Source: Clostridia bacterium
Lineage (GTDB): Bacteria; Bacillota_A; Clostridia; Christensenellales; Aristaeellaceae
DNA: 64,000 bases
Reading direction: 5' to 3'
Assembly: GCA_017517815.1 (NCBI GenBank)
Contig: JAFWYA010000021.1
Span: forward strand, 1 to 64,000
Position numbers and translations under genes: made by a program. Shown here in pieces: positions 8,148-16,437 of the stretch; the stretch's first letter is position 1; every line of letters starts with the position of its first letter. Below the pieces are notes generated by a model. The model saw nothing but the letters and a program-made list of their open reading frames with translations. It was not told the origin of the DNA and ran no database searches.

Positions 8148-8699
8148 TCAAAGCGAAAAGTGTTTTTGAATGATTTGCGCTGCCTCTTCAGTAGTCAGGT
8201 GGGTGTTATCGACACGCAGATAGTTCTCGAAGGGTACCTCTCCCTCACGGCTCACACAGCGGTAGGTGCTGTCCTCGTGCTGCAGGCGGCTTTGCGAAAA
8301 ATCCACATTGCGCTTGGACGCCTTGTGCTTCAGCCGGTTTTCAGTGCGGTTGCGTTCCAGACGCACCTCCTGTGGGGCAACGAGTTCTGCACAGTAAAAT
8401 TCCGTACCGTATGGCCGGAAGAGCTCCTTTACGTGCTCCACATACGCCCAGTCGGACGGCTGATCAAATGCCCAGATATAGGTGAAGATCATGCCGTACT
8501 GATCTGATTTGGCAAACTCCTCAAAGATCACTTCACGCATTCGGCTGATGGCGGTACCATTGTAGCCGCCAAAGATCTCCAGCACCGGCTCAATGGTCAT
8601 GTGATTATGAAACAGACGCATACCGGTCAGCTTCATCAGTTCCTGTCCCACAGTCATTTTACCGGATGCACCGGCTCCGATCAAAAACAGCAGCTTCAT
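8148..8699 (-). CDS. P-loop nucleotide-binding protein, shikimate-kinase-like
   Basis: 183 residues. The N-terminal P-loop GAGASGKMT has Met after the invariant Lys and Thr one place later, a GKxT variant that recurs in this AAA/kinase-like family. It continues with MRLFHNHMTIEPV, as in other small kinases of unknown substrate. A Lys/Arg-rich lid (NRTENRLKHKASKRN) lies near residues 120-135. The start is the ATG at 8699 behind GGAGGAGGG. The gene is 37 nt downstream of the XRE/TPR regulator and 67 nt upstream of the rRNA methyltransferase. Function unknown beyond ATP-dependent phosphotransfer. Confidence 0.75.
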   Translation of the reverse strand: MKLLFLIGAGASGKMTVGQELMKLTGMRLFHNHMTIEPVLEIFGGYNGTAISRMREVIFEEFAKSDQYGMIFTYIWAFDQPSDWAYVEHVKELFRPYGTEFYCAELVAPQEVRLERNRTENRLKHKASKRNVDFSQSRLQHEDSTYRCVSREGEVPFENYLRVDNTHLTTEEAAQIIQKHFSL

Positions 8700-8736
8700 G
8701 AGTTTCCCTCCTCCTGCGCTCATATCATATCAGCTG

Positions 8737-9891
8737 TCATCTTTTCACTTCATATGCCTGCTTGTACTGGCGGTTGGCCACATACCATTCCTCCACCCAG
8801 GGGCGGTGGAACAGTACAAAGCCGTTCGGCAGTTCCTTCTGCATATCGGCATAGGCGTTCAAAAGCATTTCCCCATAGGCAGGGTCATGCAGGTAATTGG
8901 GGTTCTCAAGTCGTTTCCTCACAAGCATGCACATCCGCTCGATCCATTCCCGATCAGGACAATCGCCTGACCCGGCGTGATCGCGCAGCGTGTAATCCAC
9001 CCGTTTCAGGGTTTCAAGCGCAGCTTCCCGCTGGCCCAGCTTTTCCTGACAAACGGCCAGCTTGTGCAGCGCCATGGCATAGGGATCCTCCAGCGAGGCA
9101 AAGTAAGCGTGCGCCTTTTCATAGCGGCCAAGCTGCAGATCCGTAGCGGCGATATTATAGTAAATACCAGCCAGCGTTTCCTCCTCGCGCAGATCGCGCG
9201 CCAGCCGCTCCGCCGTGCGGTAATGACGCAGCATGGCGTCGTAATCGCCCTGATCGCTGTAACAGTTGCCAAGCAGCGTGCGCGCAAGCAGCATCACCCG
9301 GGCGCAGCCCTCCTCCGCCGCCAGCGTGCAGCTTTGCAAAAGCCGCTCTACAGCCAGCGTGTAATTGCCGCTGTTGTACGCCTGCGAACCGCAGCTGAGG
9401 TAGACAAACGCCGTGGGCGTCAGCCTGAGCGCCTCCTCGAAGCGGCCCTGCAGCATCAGATACCATGTGCGCTGACGATTGTCAAAGCATTCCTCAAATG
9501 CGCTTAACATCTGCACATCCTGCGGGGTGACCATATGCCAGTGCAGCCGTTCCAGCAAAAGCACGTCCAGCATATACGGGCCATTGAGATACTGTTCGCG
9601 ATCGTCGGCAAGCTGTTCGCGCAGGCAGTTTTCCTCCTCCACATCCAGCGCGGCAATTGCTTCCCACAGTTCCTCCACCAGCGCTTTGGCTTCAGGCGCA
9701 GCTTTGTCATACCATACGATGTCAAGCCTCTCCATCAGCGCCTGCAACATTTCCGGATTGGGTTCCGCCTTGCCCTGTTCAATCTTGCTCAGATAGGATA
9801 CGGCGCATATGCCGTCACACAGCCCTTCCTGGCTCCAGTTGCGTTCCAGCCGCTTATAGCGGATCAGTGCGGACGGAAAGGACACAGCCAT
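8737..9891 (-). CDS. XRE family transcriptional regulator with TPR repeats
   Basis: 384 residues. The N-terminal Cro/C1 helix-turn-helix (residues about 8-60) includes RNWSQEGLCDGICAVSYLSKIEQG. A long series of helical tetratricopeptide-like repeats fills the rest. This is the layout of peptide-responsive or stress-responsive regulators of the RRNPP style, but no cognate peptide gene was found nearby. The start at 9891 lies 8 nt after GGAGGTG. It is the first gene of the minus-strand unit that also holds the kinase and the rRNA methyltransferase. Confidence 0.85.
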   Translation of the reverse strand: MAVSFPSALIRYKRLERNWSQEGLCDGICAVSYLSKIEQGKAEPNPEMLQALMERLDIVWYDKAAPEAKALVEELWEAIAALDVEEENCLREQLADDREQYLNGPYMLDVLLLERLHWHMVTPQDVQMLSAFEECFDNRQRTWYLMLQGRFEEALRLTPTAFVYLSCGSQAYNSGNYTLAVERLLQSCTLAAEEGCARVMLLARTLLGNCYSDQGDYDAMLRHYRTAERLARDLREEETLAGIYYNIAATDLQLGRYEKAHAYFASLEDPYAMALHKLAVCQEKLGQREAALETLKRVDYTLRDHAGSGDCPDREWIERMCMLVRKRLENPNYLHDPAYGEMLLNAYADMQKELPNGFVLFHRPWVEEWYVANRQYKQAYEVKR

Positions 9892-10011
9892 GCCTGTCAC
9901 CTCCTGTTTTATGGTAATAAAAGCATAACACAGAAAAGGAAACTGCAAAAGAGATCACTTTTCAGAAAAAACAGGCAAAACAAATTCATTAACCGCAGCC
10001 CATTTTTTGAA

Positions 10012-10044
10012 ATGAAGAAAAGCCCCTCCCGAAACGGGAGAGGC
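10012..10044 (-). terminator. Terminator of the split-barrel protein gene
   Basis: A 10-bp stem (10022-10031 with 10035-10044), followed on the minus strand by TTTTCTTC. Confidence 0.8.
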
Positions 10045-10064
10045 CTGTTGAAACCATGGAATGA

Positions 10065-10559
10065 TCAGCCCAGAGGACGGATCGCGGTGATCTGGAAGAA
10101 CATGGCGCCTTCGCGGGCATTGGCGGACAGAGCGGCCAGCAGAGCCTCGTCCTCAATGGCGCTGAACCAGATGCGGGCGCCGGCCACAGGATAGGGCTTG
10201 GCGTCGGCTTCGCCGGAGGGGTTGGCGGCATACACGGCCAGGCCGTTGCCGTTGGCCTGCAGGTTGGCCTTGCTCTGGTTGTCAGCCAGGCCCAGCTGCA
10301 GATAGTATTCGCCCTCGTGCTTCACCATGGAGTAGATGAAGAACGCGCAGTTGGGGGTGCCATCGGGGTTGGTGGTGCTGATGAGGTAGGTGCCGCTGAA
10401 GGAGTTCAGGGCGTTCATCAGGTCGTCGCCGGTCAGGGCGTAAGCGCCGTAGAAGTCAGCCACAGACGCGGAGGACACGGCGTCCGTCGCCAGAGCGGGG
10501 GCTGCGAACAGGCACAGCATCATCACAGAAAGAACCAGAGAAAGCAGCTTTTTGTTCAT
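10065..10559 (-). CDS. Exported flavin/pyridoxamine-oxidase-like split-barrel protein
   Basis: 164 residues. A signal peptide (MNKKLLSLVLSVMMLCLFAAPALA) is followed by a domain resembling the pyridoxamine-5'-phosphate-oxidase split barrel: a helix, then TYLISTTNPDGTPNCAFFIY and an extended beta region. Cytoplasmic members bind FMN, so an exported member is less usual and cofactor binding is unproven. The start at 10559 is preferred over the ATG at 10568 because AGAAAGG lies 9 nt before it and abuts the other. It has its own promoter (10603-10631) and terminator. Confidence 0.7.
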   Translation of the reverse strand: MNKKLLSLVLSVMMLCLFAAPALATDAVSSASVADFYGAYALTGDDLMNALNSFSGTYLISTTNPDGTPNCAFFIYSMVKHEGEYYLQLGLADNQSKANLQANGNGLAVYAANPSGEADAKPYPVAGARIWFSAIEDEALLAALSANAREGAMFFQITAIRPLG

Positions 10560-10602
10560 GGGAACCATCCTTTCTGATTGTGAATTTTTTCACCATATGC
10601 AA

Positions 10603-10631
10603 AGCATACCCCAAACCACCCGAAAATGCAA
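10603..10631 (-). promoter_or_regulatory. Promoter of the exported split-barrel gene
   Basis: On the minus strand TTGCAT (10631-10626), 17-nt spacer, TATGCT (10608-10603). Confidence 0.6.
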
Positions 10632-10634
10632 GTC

Positions 10635-11684
10635 TTATTCCTGCACGAAGGTAAAGCTTTCCCACGGAATGTCCACGGGCTTTTTGTCGGTGAGGATCTC
10701 GTCCACATGCATCAAAAGCGGCAGCAGGCTCAGGTCCACCTCGCCCTTCTGCGCACGCACCTTCATGGCGCGCGCCACACGCACAGCCACAACCAACGAC
10801 TCCAGCGTTACGCCGGCCAGTTCCGCACGGGCTTCGTCGATGTTGAGGCCGCGGCCCAGCAGGATGCCCACCAGACGGGTGCGGCCGCCGTACACAGTCA
10901 CATACAGGTCGCCAACGCCCACCCAGAAGTTGTTCATGTTTTCAGCACCCTGCAGCTTGAGCAGCGTAAACATTTCCTTCGCAGCCTGACCAAACACCGC
11001 AGCCTGCGAATTGAAATGCAGTTCGCTGTCCAGACCAAAGTTCTTCTGGTTGATGCCGATGGTCAGCGCAATGCCCAGCGCATAGCCGTTTTTGAGCGCC
11101 ACGGCGCTTTCGATGCCCACGACGTCCGTTGACAGGCTGATGTGATAATAATCCGTCTGCATGAGCTGCTTGATCTCCGCCAGCACCTCGAGGTCCTTGC
11201 CGCAGAAGGCGACCTCGGTCTGATCGTGAGCCACCAGCTCATAGCTGGTGCAGGGGCCGCCCACAGCGTTCAGGCTGAGGTTCTTGCCCAGCTTGTCCAG
11301 CTTTTCCTGCCACAGGCAGGGATAAGGCAGCAGCCGACCGTCGGGCATGTCCATCAGGCCCTTGGTGACGGTAAGCACCTTGGTGCCGTCTGCAATGCGA
11401 GGCAGCACGTAATCGCCAAACCATTCCACGCCAAAGCTGGACACGCCGCCGATGACCAGATCAGCATTTTCCAGCGCCTGTTCCAGTTCCTCGATCTGGT
11501 AATACTTCACGCCGGCGGGGAAGTCTTTTACGAACTTGGGATGACGGCCCGTCTCGCGGCAGGCGTCGATGATCTCACGGTCCAGATGGGTGCCCACCAG
11601 ACGTACCTCGTGACCGTTTTCGCGTGCGGGGAAAGCCAGGGCGGAGCCCATCATGCCGGAACCAACAATCGTAATGATCGCCAT
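10635..11684 (-). CDS. gpsA: Glycerol-3-phosphate dehydrogenase (NAD(P)+)
   Basis: 349 residues. It reduces dihydroxyacetone phosphate to sn-glycerol-3-phosphate for phospholipid synthesis, in the cytoplasm. The N-terminal Rossmann motif is IVGSGMMGSALAFPA (G8, G10, G13). VTKGLMD and ALKNGYALGIA carry the two conserved lysines of the family, the latter being the catalytic segment. It lies 18 nt downstream of the glycerophosphodiesterase gene, so both supply glycerol-3-phosphate, one by salvage and one by synthesis. Confidence 0.92.
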   Translation of the reverse strand: MAIITIVGSGMMGSALAFPARENGHEVRLVGTHLDREIIDACRETGRHPKFVKDFPAGVKYYQIEELEQALENADLVIGGVSSFGVEWFGDYVLPRIADGTKVLTVTKGLMDMPDGRLLPYPCLWQEKLDKLGKNLSLNAVGGPCTSYELVAHDQTEVAFCGKDLEVLAEIKQLMQTDYYHISLSTDVVGIESAVALKNGYALGIALTIGINQKNFGLDSELHFNSQAAVFGQAAKEMFTLLKLQGAENMNNFWVGVGDLYVTVYGGRTRLVGILLGRGLNIDEARAELAGVTLESLVVAVRVARAMKVRAQKGEVDLSLLPLLMHVDEILTDKKPVDIPWESFTFVQE

Positions 11685-11702
11685 AAAAATCAGTCTCCTT
11701 TT

Positions 11703-12494
11703 TTATTCATGCAGTCCCTTTTGGCGCAGATAGTCCATCAGCGCGGCAGGGTCGTTTGCTGTAAACAGGCGTGCGCCGTTTGCAATGGCTTCTTCATACA
11801 GTTCAGGCGCGTCATCGCGGTAATATACCCACGGCTCCACGCCATAGGCAGCCACGGTGTCAAAGTGCTTCTTTTCCACCACCGGCTCGGTCTTGCTGCC
11901 GAACAGACACACGCAATACGCATAATCCAGCACGAAGCGCTTCTGGTTCAGGCCCATCAGCGTCTGCGGGAAATAGGCGTGAATCATCACTTCATCGCCG
12001 TAAGTGGCCTTCAGCCATTCGTTGAGTTCGCCGCTCCAGGTATTGATCACGCTGGTGCCCAACCTGTCGTACTGTTTGAGCAGCGCAATGGCTTTTGCCG
12101 CCGCATCATAGGCGAACTGACCGGAATGCGCGGGATAGTCCTTCAGTTCCACATTAAGCAGAATGTCGGGATAGTCGCGCATGAAGTCCAGAAATTCCGC
12201 AAAGGTCGGCACCTTTTCACCGCGAAAGGCTTCGCCCTTCCAGCTGCCCGCATCCAGCGCCTGCATCTGTGCAAGCGTCTTTTCGCGGATGAGGCCTTCA
12301 CCGTCAGTGGTGCGGTCGACCATATGGTCGTGCATGCAGATCAGCACGCCGTCGCTGGTCATATGCACATCCATTTCGATCATGTCAGGCTTCAGTTCAA
12401 CTGCTGAACGATACGCCGCCATGGTGTTTTCAGGGAAATACCGGCTGTTTCCGCGGTGTGCAGCGACAGCAATGGGATTACGGTAGGTAAGCAT
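11703..12494 (-). CDS. glpQ: Glycerophosphodiester phosphodiesterase
   Basis: 263 residues, cytoplasmic (no signal peptide). It hydrolyses glycerophosphodiesters to glycerol-3-phosphate plus alcohol. The GDPD signature is clear: AAHRGNSRYFPENT, then IEMDVHMTSDG and CMHD, with the metal ligands Glu and Asp and the catalytic His pair. The start is the ATG at 12494, 8 nt after AAAGGAG; an in-frame GTG nine bases upstream is rejected. It is the first gene of a two-gene unit with gpsA, transcribed from the strong promoter at 12559-12587, divergent from a DeoR regulator. Confidence 0.9.
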   Translation of the reverse strand: MLTYRNPIAVAAHRGNSRYFPENTMAAYRSAVELKPDMIEMDVHMTSDGVLICMHDHMVDRTTDGEGLIREKTLAQMQALDAGSWKGEAFRGEKVPTFAEFLDFMRDYPDILLNVELKDYPAHSGQFAYDAAAKAIALLKQYDRLGTSVINTWSGELNEWLKATYGDEVMIHAYFPQTLMGLNQKRFVLDYAYCVCLFGSKTEPVVEKKHFDTVAAYGVEPWVYYRDDAPELYEEAIANGARLFTANDPAALMDYLRQKGLHE

Positions 12495-12517
12495 GTTCCA
12501 CACTCCTTTGGTACAGG

Positions 12518-12546
12518 TTGCGAAAAGCGGTTTTTTTCGTTATAAT
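12518..12546 (+). promoter_or_regulatory. Promoter of the DeoR regulator gene
   Basis: TTGCGA (12518-12523), 17-nt spacer, TATAAT (12541-12546). Confidence 0.65.
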
Positions 12547-12558
12547 ACCGCCAAAACC

Positions 12559-12587
12559 ACTATAAGAGGTTGGCAGTTTTCTGTCAA
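12559..12587 (-). promoter_or_regulatory. Promoter of glpQ-gpsA
   Basis: On the minus strand a consensus TTGACA (12587-12582), 17-nt spacer, TATAGT (12564-12559). It is divergent from and only 12 bp away from the regulator's -10 box, so one bound protein could control both. Confidence 0.8.
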
Positions 12588-12652
12588 CGCTGGCGCGATC
12601 TTTGAAAGATTTGCAGCCAAAACGCTTTATTTTTGCACCAGGAGGGATTCGT

Positions 12653-13369
12653 ATGGCCAGCGCAGAACGCCGCGAGCAGATCCTTGCCATTCTCAAAACC
12701 CGCGAAGCTGTTTCCATACGCGAGCTGGCGGCGCTGGTCTATACCAGCGAAGCATCCGTGCGGCGCGATGCTGCCGCGCTGGAGGAAGAGGGTCTTGTGC
12801 GCCGTATCTACGGCGGCGTGCAGCTGAAGGAAAACGCCGTGGTTCCGCTAAGCATACGCGATGGCGACCACTCCGCACAGAAGGAGCGGCTGGCCCGCCG
12901 CGCAGCTGAGCTGGTATGCGACGGCGACACGCTTTTGCTGGATGCATCCTCTACCGTACGTCGCATGGTAAAGTATCTTGCCACGCGCAAGGACCTGACC
13001 ATCATCACCAACAACGACCGCATCTTCAGCGAGCTGGGCACGTGCACGGCCCGCGTATACTGCACCGGCGGCGAATACCTGCGTGAAAATCACGCCTTTG
13101 TCGGGCCCTCCGCAGAGCAGTATGTGCGCGCACTTTGGGCGGACAAGCTGTTTTTCTCCAGCCAGGGCATATCTGACACAGGCGAGATCAGCGACCATTC
13201 CGAGCCGGAAACGTCGCTTCGCCGTGCAATGCTGGAACGCGCCGGGCAGAAGATCTGCCTGATGGACGACTCCAAACTGGGCAGACAGTGCCGCTTCCGC
13301 CTGTGCAGTCATGAGGATATCGATGTGTTTCTGTGCGAGACAGACAGGAAAACCAACCAGCAATCATGA
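12653..13369 (+). CDS. DeoR family transcriptional regulator
   Basis: 238 residues. The N-terminal DeoR helix-turn-helix (ASAERREQILAILKTREAVS ... SVRRDAAALEEEGLVRRIYGG) is followed by the DeoRC sugar-phosphate sensor domain, with LLDASSTVRRMVKYL and IITNNDRI. The start at 12653 has AGGAGGG about 7 nt before it. DeoR proteins are mostly repressors released by a phosphorylated sugar. Its divergent position to glpQ-gpsA makes glycerol-phosphate or a related metabolite a reasonable but untested effector. The GT1 gene follows after 15 nt and is probably cotranscribed. Confidence 0.88.
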   Translation: MASAERREQILAILKTREAVSIRELAALVYTSEASVRRDAAALEEEGLVRRIYGGVQLKENAVVPLSIRDGDHSAQKERLARRAAELVCDGDTLLLDASSTVRRMVKYLATRKDLTIITNNDRIFSELGTCTARVYCTGGEYLRENHAFVGPSAEQYVRALWADKLFFSSQGISDTGEISDHSEPETSLRRAMLERAGQKICLMDDSKLGRQCRFRLCSHEDIDVFLCETDRKTNQQS

Positions 13370-13384
13370 CGGAGACTGTGCGTA

Positions 13385-14506
13385 ATGAACATCCTGATGA
13401 TCAATCTGCCCTATGCCGGGCACACCAACCCTACGTTGCCGCTGACTCAAATGCTTGTGCAAAGAGGGCATCACGTCACTTATGTCAATGCTGAATCCTT
13501 TCGGGAAAGGATCGAAAAAACCGGCGCACATTTTGTGCCCTATCTGGATTTTCCCATCACTTTAAATGCTCAGCAGATAAAGCGCAGCTGCTTTCGGGCT
13601 GCGTATCATACGGCAATGGCGCTGAACGAATCATTTGACCTGCTGATTTATGAAATGTTTTTCTATCCGGGCATCGATATTGCCCGACGGAAAGGCATTC
13701 CCTGCGTCAGACAGTTTTCCCAGCCCGCATGGTCAAGGCGAATCTTCGACCATGCCTCGCCTGTATTTCGCTTGTCTGCAAAGCTGATTGACGCTCAGGT
13801 AATGAACCGCAGCAACCGCAGACAGATGAACATTGGCAACCGTCCGATGACGGAGGCGATCATCAGCGACCAGCCTGATTTAAACATCGTATATGTGCCT
13901 GAAGCTTTTCAGAACCATCGCGAACATTTCGGCGAAACCTTTCTGTTTACTGTTCCCTGGCAGCAGCCGCAGTCATCCGTCACTGTGATCCCTTATGAAA
14001 AGATGCGTCATCCCATCGTATACATTTCGCTGGGCAGCCTCATCAGTAACCGTGGGTTTTGCAAAGAGTGTATCCGCGCCTTTGGCGGAAAACCCATGTC
14101 TGTCATCCTCAACACAGGCAATATCGCCCCGGGATCGTTGGGACGGATTCCTGAAAACATTTATGCCTATTCTTTTGTTCCTCAGACCGAAGTGCTTGCG
14201 CACGCTGATGTATTCCTCACACACTGTGGCATGAACAGTGTAAACGAATCACTCACCGCAGGCGTGCCGATGGTGGCCATGCCTTTTGTGAACGATCAGA
14301 CCGAAAATGCAAAGCGCATCGTTGCTTTGGGCATCGGCAGAAGGGTCCTTTCCTTCCCCAGTCGCGGAAAGGAACTGTATACGACCGTCTGCGACGTGTA
14401 TGCAGATGTACAGATACGCAGCCGGATCATGGAGCTTTCGCAGCAGATCCGAAACAGCGAAAACTGGGAGGCCATTTTTTCACGCATCGAACAATTGGTT
14501 CCATAA
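13385..14506 (+). CDS. GT1-family (MGT/UGT-type) glycosyltransferase
   Basis: 373 residues, GT-B fold. The N-terminal acceptor half starts MNILMINLPYAGHTNPTLPL. The C-terminal donor half carries the family signature FLTHCGMNSVNESLTAGVP followed by PFVNDQTENA, which binds the UDP-sugar. Bacterial relatives glycosylate macrolides, lipids or steroids; the acceptor cannot be inferred here. No membrane helices or signal peptide. It probably shares a transcript with the DeoR gene and ends at the terminator 14511-14556. Confidence 0.85.
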   Translation: MNILMINLPYAGHTNPTLPLTQMLVQRGHHVTYVNAESFRERIEKTGAHFVPYLDFPITLNAQQIKRSCFRAAYHTAMALNESFDLLIYEMFFYPGIDIARRKGIPCVRQFSQPAWSRRIFDHASPVFRLSAKLIDAQVMNRSNRRQMNIGNRPMTEAIISDQPDLNIVYVPEAFQNHREHFGETFLFTVPWQQPQSSVTVIPYEKMRHPIVYISLGSLISNRGFCKECIRAFGGKPMSVILNTGNIAPGSLGRIPENIYAYSFVPQTEVLAHADVFLTHCGMNSVNESLTAGVPMVAMPFVNDQTENAKRIVALGIGRRVLSFPSRGKELYTTVCDVYADVQIRSRIMELSQQIRNSENWEAIFSRIEQLVP

Positions 14507-14510
14507 TGCC

Positions 14511-14556
14511 CAAACCCCTCTGCAGACCTTTCGAGTCATACAGAGGGGTTTGTTTA
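14511..14556. terminator. Bidirectional terminator
   Basis: A 12-bp stem (14511-14522 with 14541-14552), A-rich on one side and T-rich on the other, between convergent genes. Confidence 0.8.
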
Positions 14557-16311
14557 CTTCGGCTGAATCAGCCTTACGCCCCTGCGGGCCACATATTCAG
14601 CCTCCAGCCAGTATTCTGCGCCGCCAAAGGCGTCATTTTCCACATAATAGGGTGCCAGTTCGTTCAGTGACTCCACCGGCACAAAGGAGCCATCCGCCGC
14701 CTGATGGTACAGGCGGGCGTTCTGAATGCGTTCCCATGTAGCGGATGGCGCTGAGTCGATGATGCGCATCATACTGCCATCTGCACTTTGTCCGGCCACC
14801 ATGGCGATGTGTCCACTGACGATGGCGAAGGAGAACACCGCGCCTTCCTCCATTTTGCTGTGGATGGACGACAGATTGGTGTACAGGTCATACCGCGTTT
14901 TAAAGCCCAGATCATCGCCCGCATTTCCTACCAGCGTAGCGTTCACGGTGCCGCCGTCGCGCAGGCAGAAGGCATACTTTTTCGCCAGTGCCTCAGGCTG
15001 GATGACATCGCCCTCGTAACCCATGCACTGGAGCGCATGCGACAGTGCAAAGATCGCGCAGCCGGAATGCTCCAGCGTACTTGCGCCGTATTTTTTGTCC
15101 TTCCAGTAACCGCTGGACTGGCTGAAAGGCTGCACGCGCTGCATATCACCGGCAGAATCCGTCAGCGTAACCGGCTTTTGCACCGCCGCTGTTGGCGGCT
15201 GATACACATAAATATAGGCTGACCCAGTGCTGCACGAAAGGGTCACTATGCCGCTGCGCACAAAGGAAACGGACGATTCATCAACCGTCAGCGTCAGCGT
15301 ATCATCCTGCGTGTCGATTTGGATAAAGTCACTGTCGCTTTCGGCATTCCACTCATCCGGCGCATCGATGTGAAACCTGCGGCTGCCCTGTGCATTGATC
15401 CAGCCCACATGCTCTCTGCCGTCAGCATACAGGCGCTCGTTACCGCCAAACAGATACACTTCTTCATCGTTGCCATGCCCGGCCGGCTGAGCAACTGTCC
15501 ACTCCACCCTGTTCATGCCGCTGACCACTTTCACCACAGCCTCGCGGTAAACGTCCGTTTCTTCCTTTACAGTCACGGTAAGCACGTCGCCGCATTCGCC
15601 GCCAGTGGTTTCAAGGGTGATAAAGTCCGCCGTGGTTGACGCCGTCCAGCTGCCGCCGGAATACACCGTCCAGCTCTTCTGACCGCCATGACCTCCCAGG
15701 GAACCGCCGCAGGCCTCCAGGCTGATACCCGGTCCGCTTTCCACGGTGAAATCCACTGCCGCCTGCACTGCCGCCCCCTGAGCGTCCTTTACAGTCGCCT
15801 GAAGCGTATATTCACCCGGTTCCGCAGGCACCCAGAACCACTGTTCTGCACCTGCCTGCCGTATCAGCGTACGGTTTTGTGAGCTGACCGTATATACATA
15901 TTCGTATGATCCTGCTCCGCCTGTCGCAATGACCTGTGCTTTCAGCGGTTCTCCTGCACGCATGGTATTGCGCTCCAGCGTAAGGGTGGATTGCAGCTTT
16001 TCCACCACGGTAAAATGAGCCTCAGCAGATTCGTTCTCTTCGGGAAGCGCAGTCGCTTTGAGCGTATATTCGCCCTCCTCGCGCGGCAGATACGAACCCG
16101 CCGTCTGAGCCGTTTCGGTGGCAAACAGCTTTTTATCCCCGCGATAAAGCGTATAGCGGTAGCTTTCGGCCTTGCCGCCTGAAAGAGCAAAGTCAATCAC
16201 GCTTTCAGCAGCTACCGTATCGCCGGACAGTTCCAGCTGCAGCTGTGCTGTGGCACATGCAGGCAGCAGCGCCATCAGGCAGATCAGAATCATGCGAATG
16301 AATGCTTTCAT
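14554..16311 (-). CDS. Secreted multidomain protein with a C39-like papain-fold peptidase domain
   Basis: 585 residues with an N-terminal signal peptide (cleavage likely after ACATA; LPAC is a poor lipobox). Two or three Ig-like beta domains (about 20-215) precede two BACON-like beta modules (about 225-310 and 325-395). The C-terminal region is a C39_2-type papain fold. A Cys-His-Asp triad can be placed at C418 (HSGCAIFALSHAL), H501 (SGHIAMVAG) and D519 (IIDSAPS). It probably cleaves or processes an extracellular peptide or cell-wall cross-bridge; the substrate is unknown. The start is the ATG at 16311 after AAAGGATTATC. Confidence 0.75.
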   Translation of the reverse strand: MKAFIRMILICLMALLPACATAQLQLELSGDTVAAESVIDFALSGGKAESYRYTLYRGDKKLFATETAQTAGSYLPREEGEYTLKATALPEENESAEAHFTVVEKLQSTLTLERNTMRAGEPLKAQVIATGGAGSYEYVYTVSSQNRTLIRQAGAEQWFWVPAEPGEYTLQATVKDAQGAAVQAAVDFTVESGPGISLEACGGSLGGHGGQKSWTVYSGGSWTASTTADFITLETTGGECGDVLTVTVKEETDVYREAVVKVVSGMNRVEWTVAQPAGHGNDEEVYLFGGNERLYADGREHVGWINAQGSRRFHIDAPDEWNAESDSDFIQIDTQDDTLTLTVDESSVSFVRSGIVTLSCSTGSAYIYVYQPPTAAVQKPVTLTDSAGDMQRVQPFSQSSGYWKDKKYGASTLEHSGCAIFALSHALQCMGYEGDVIQPEALAKKYAFCLRDGGTVNATLVGNAGDDLGFKTRYDLYTNLSSIHSKMEEGAVFSFAIVSGHIAMVAGQSADGSMMRIIDSAPSATWERIQNARLYHQAADGSFVPVESLNELAPYYVENDAFGGAEYWLEAEYVARRGVRLIQPK

Positions 16312-16384
16312 GATAATCCTTTCTTCAAAAGGGATTCTGATGGTATTATACTCCATTTGCCCCGGGCACAGCAACACCATTCCT

Positions 16385-16430
16385 GTAACAACAAACCCCT
16401 CCGCACGCTTTAGGCAATACGGAGGGGTTT
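16385..16430 (-). terminator. Terminator of the GT2 synthase gene
   Basis: Stem AAACCCCTCCG/CGGAGGGGTTT (16393-16403, 16420-16430), followed by GTTGTT on the minus strand. Confidence 0.75.
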
Positions 16431-16437
16431 TGCTTTG

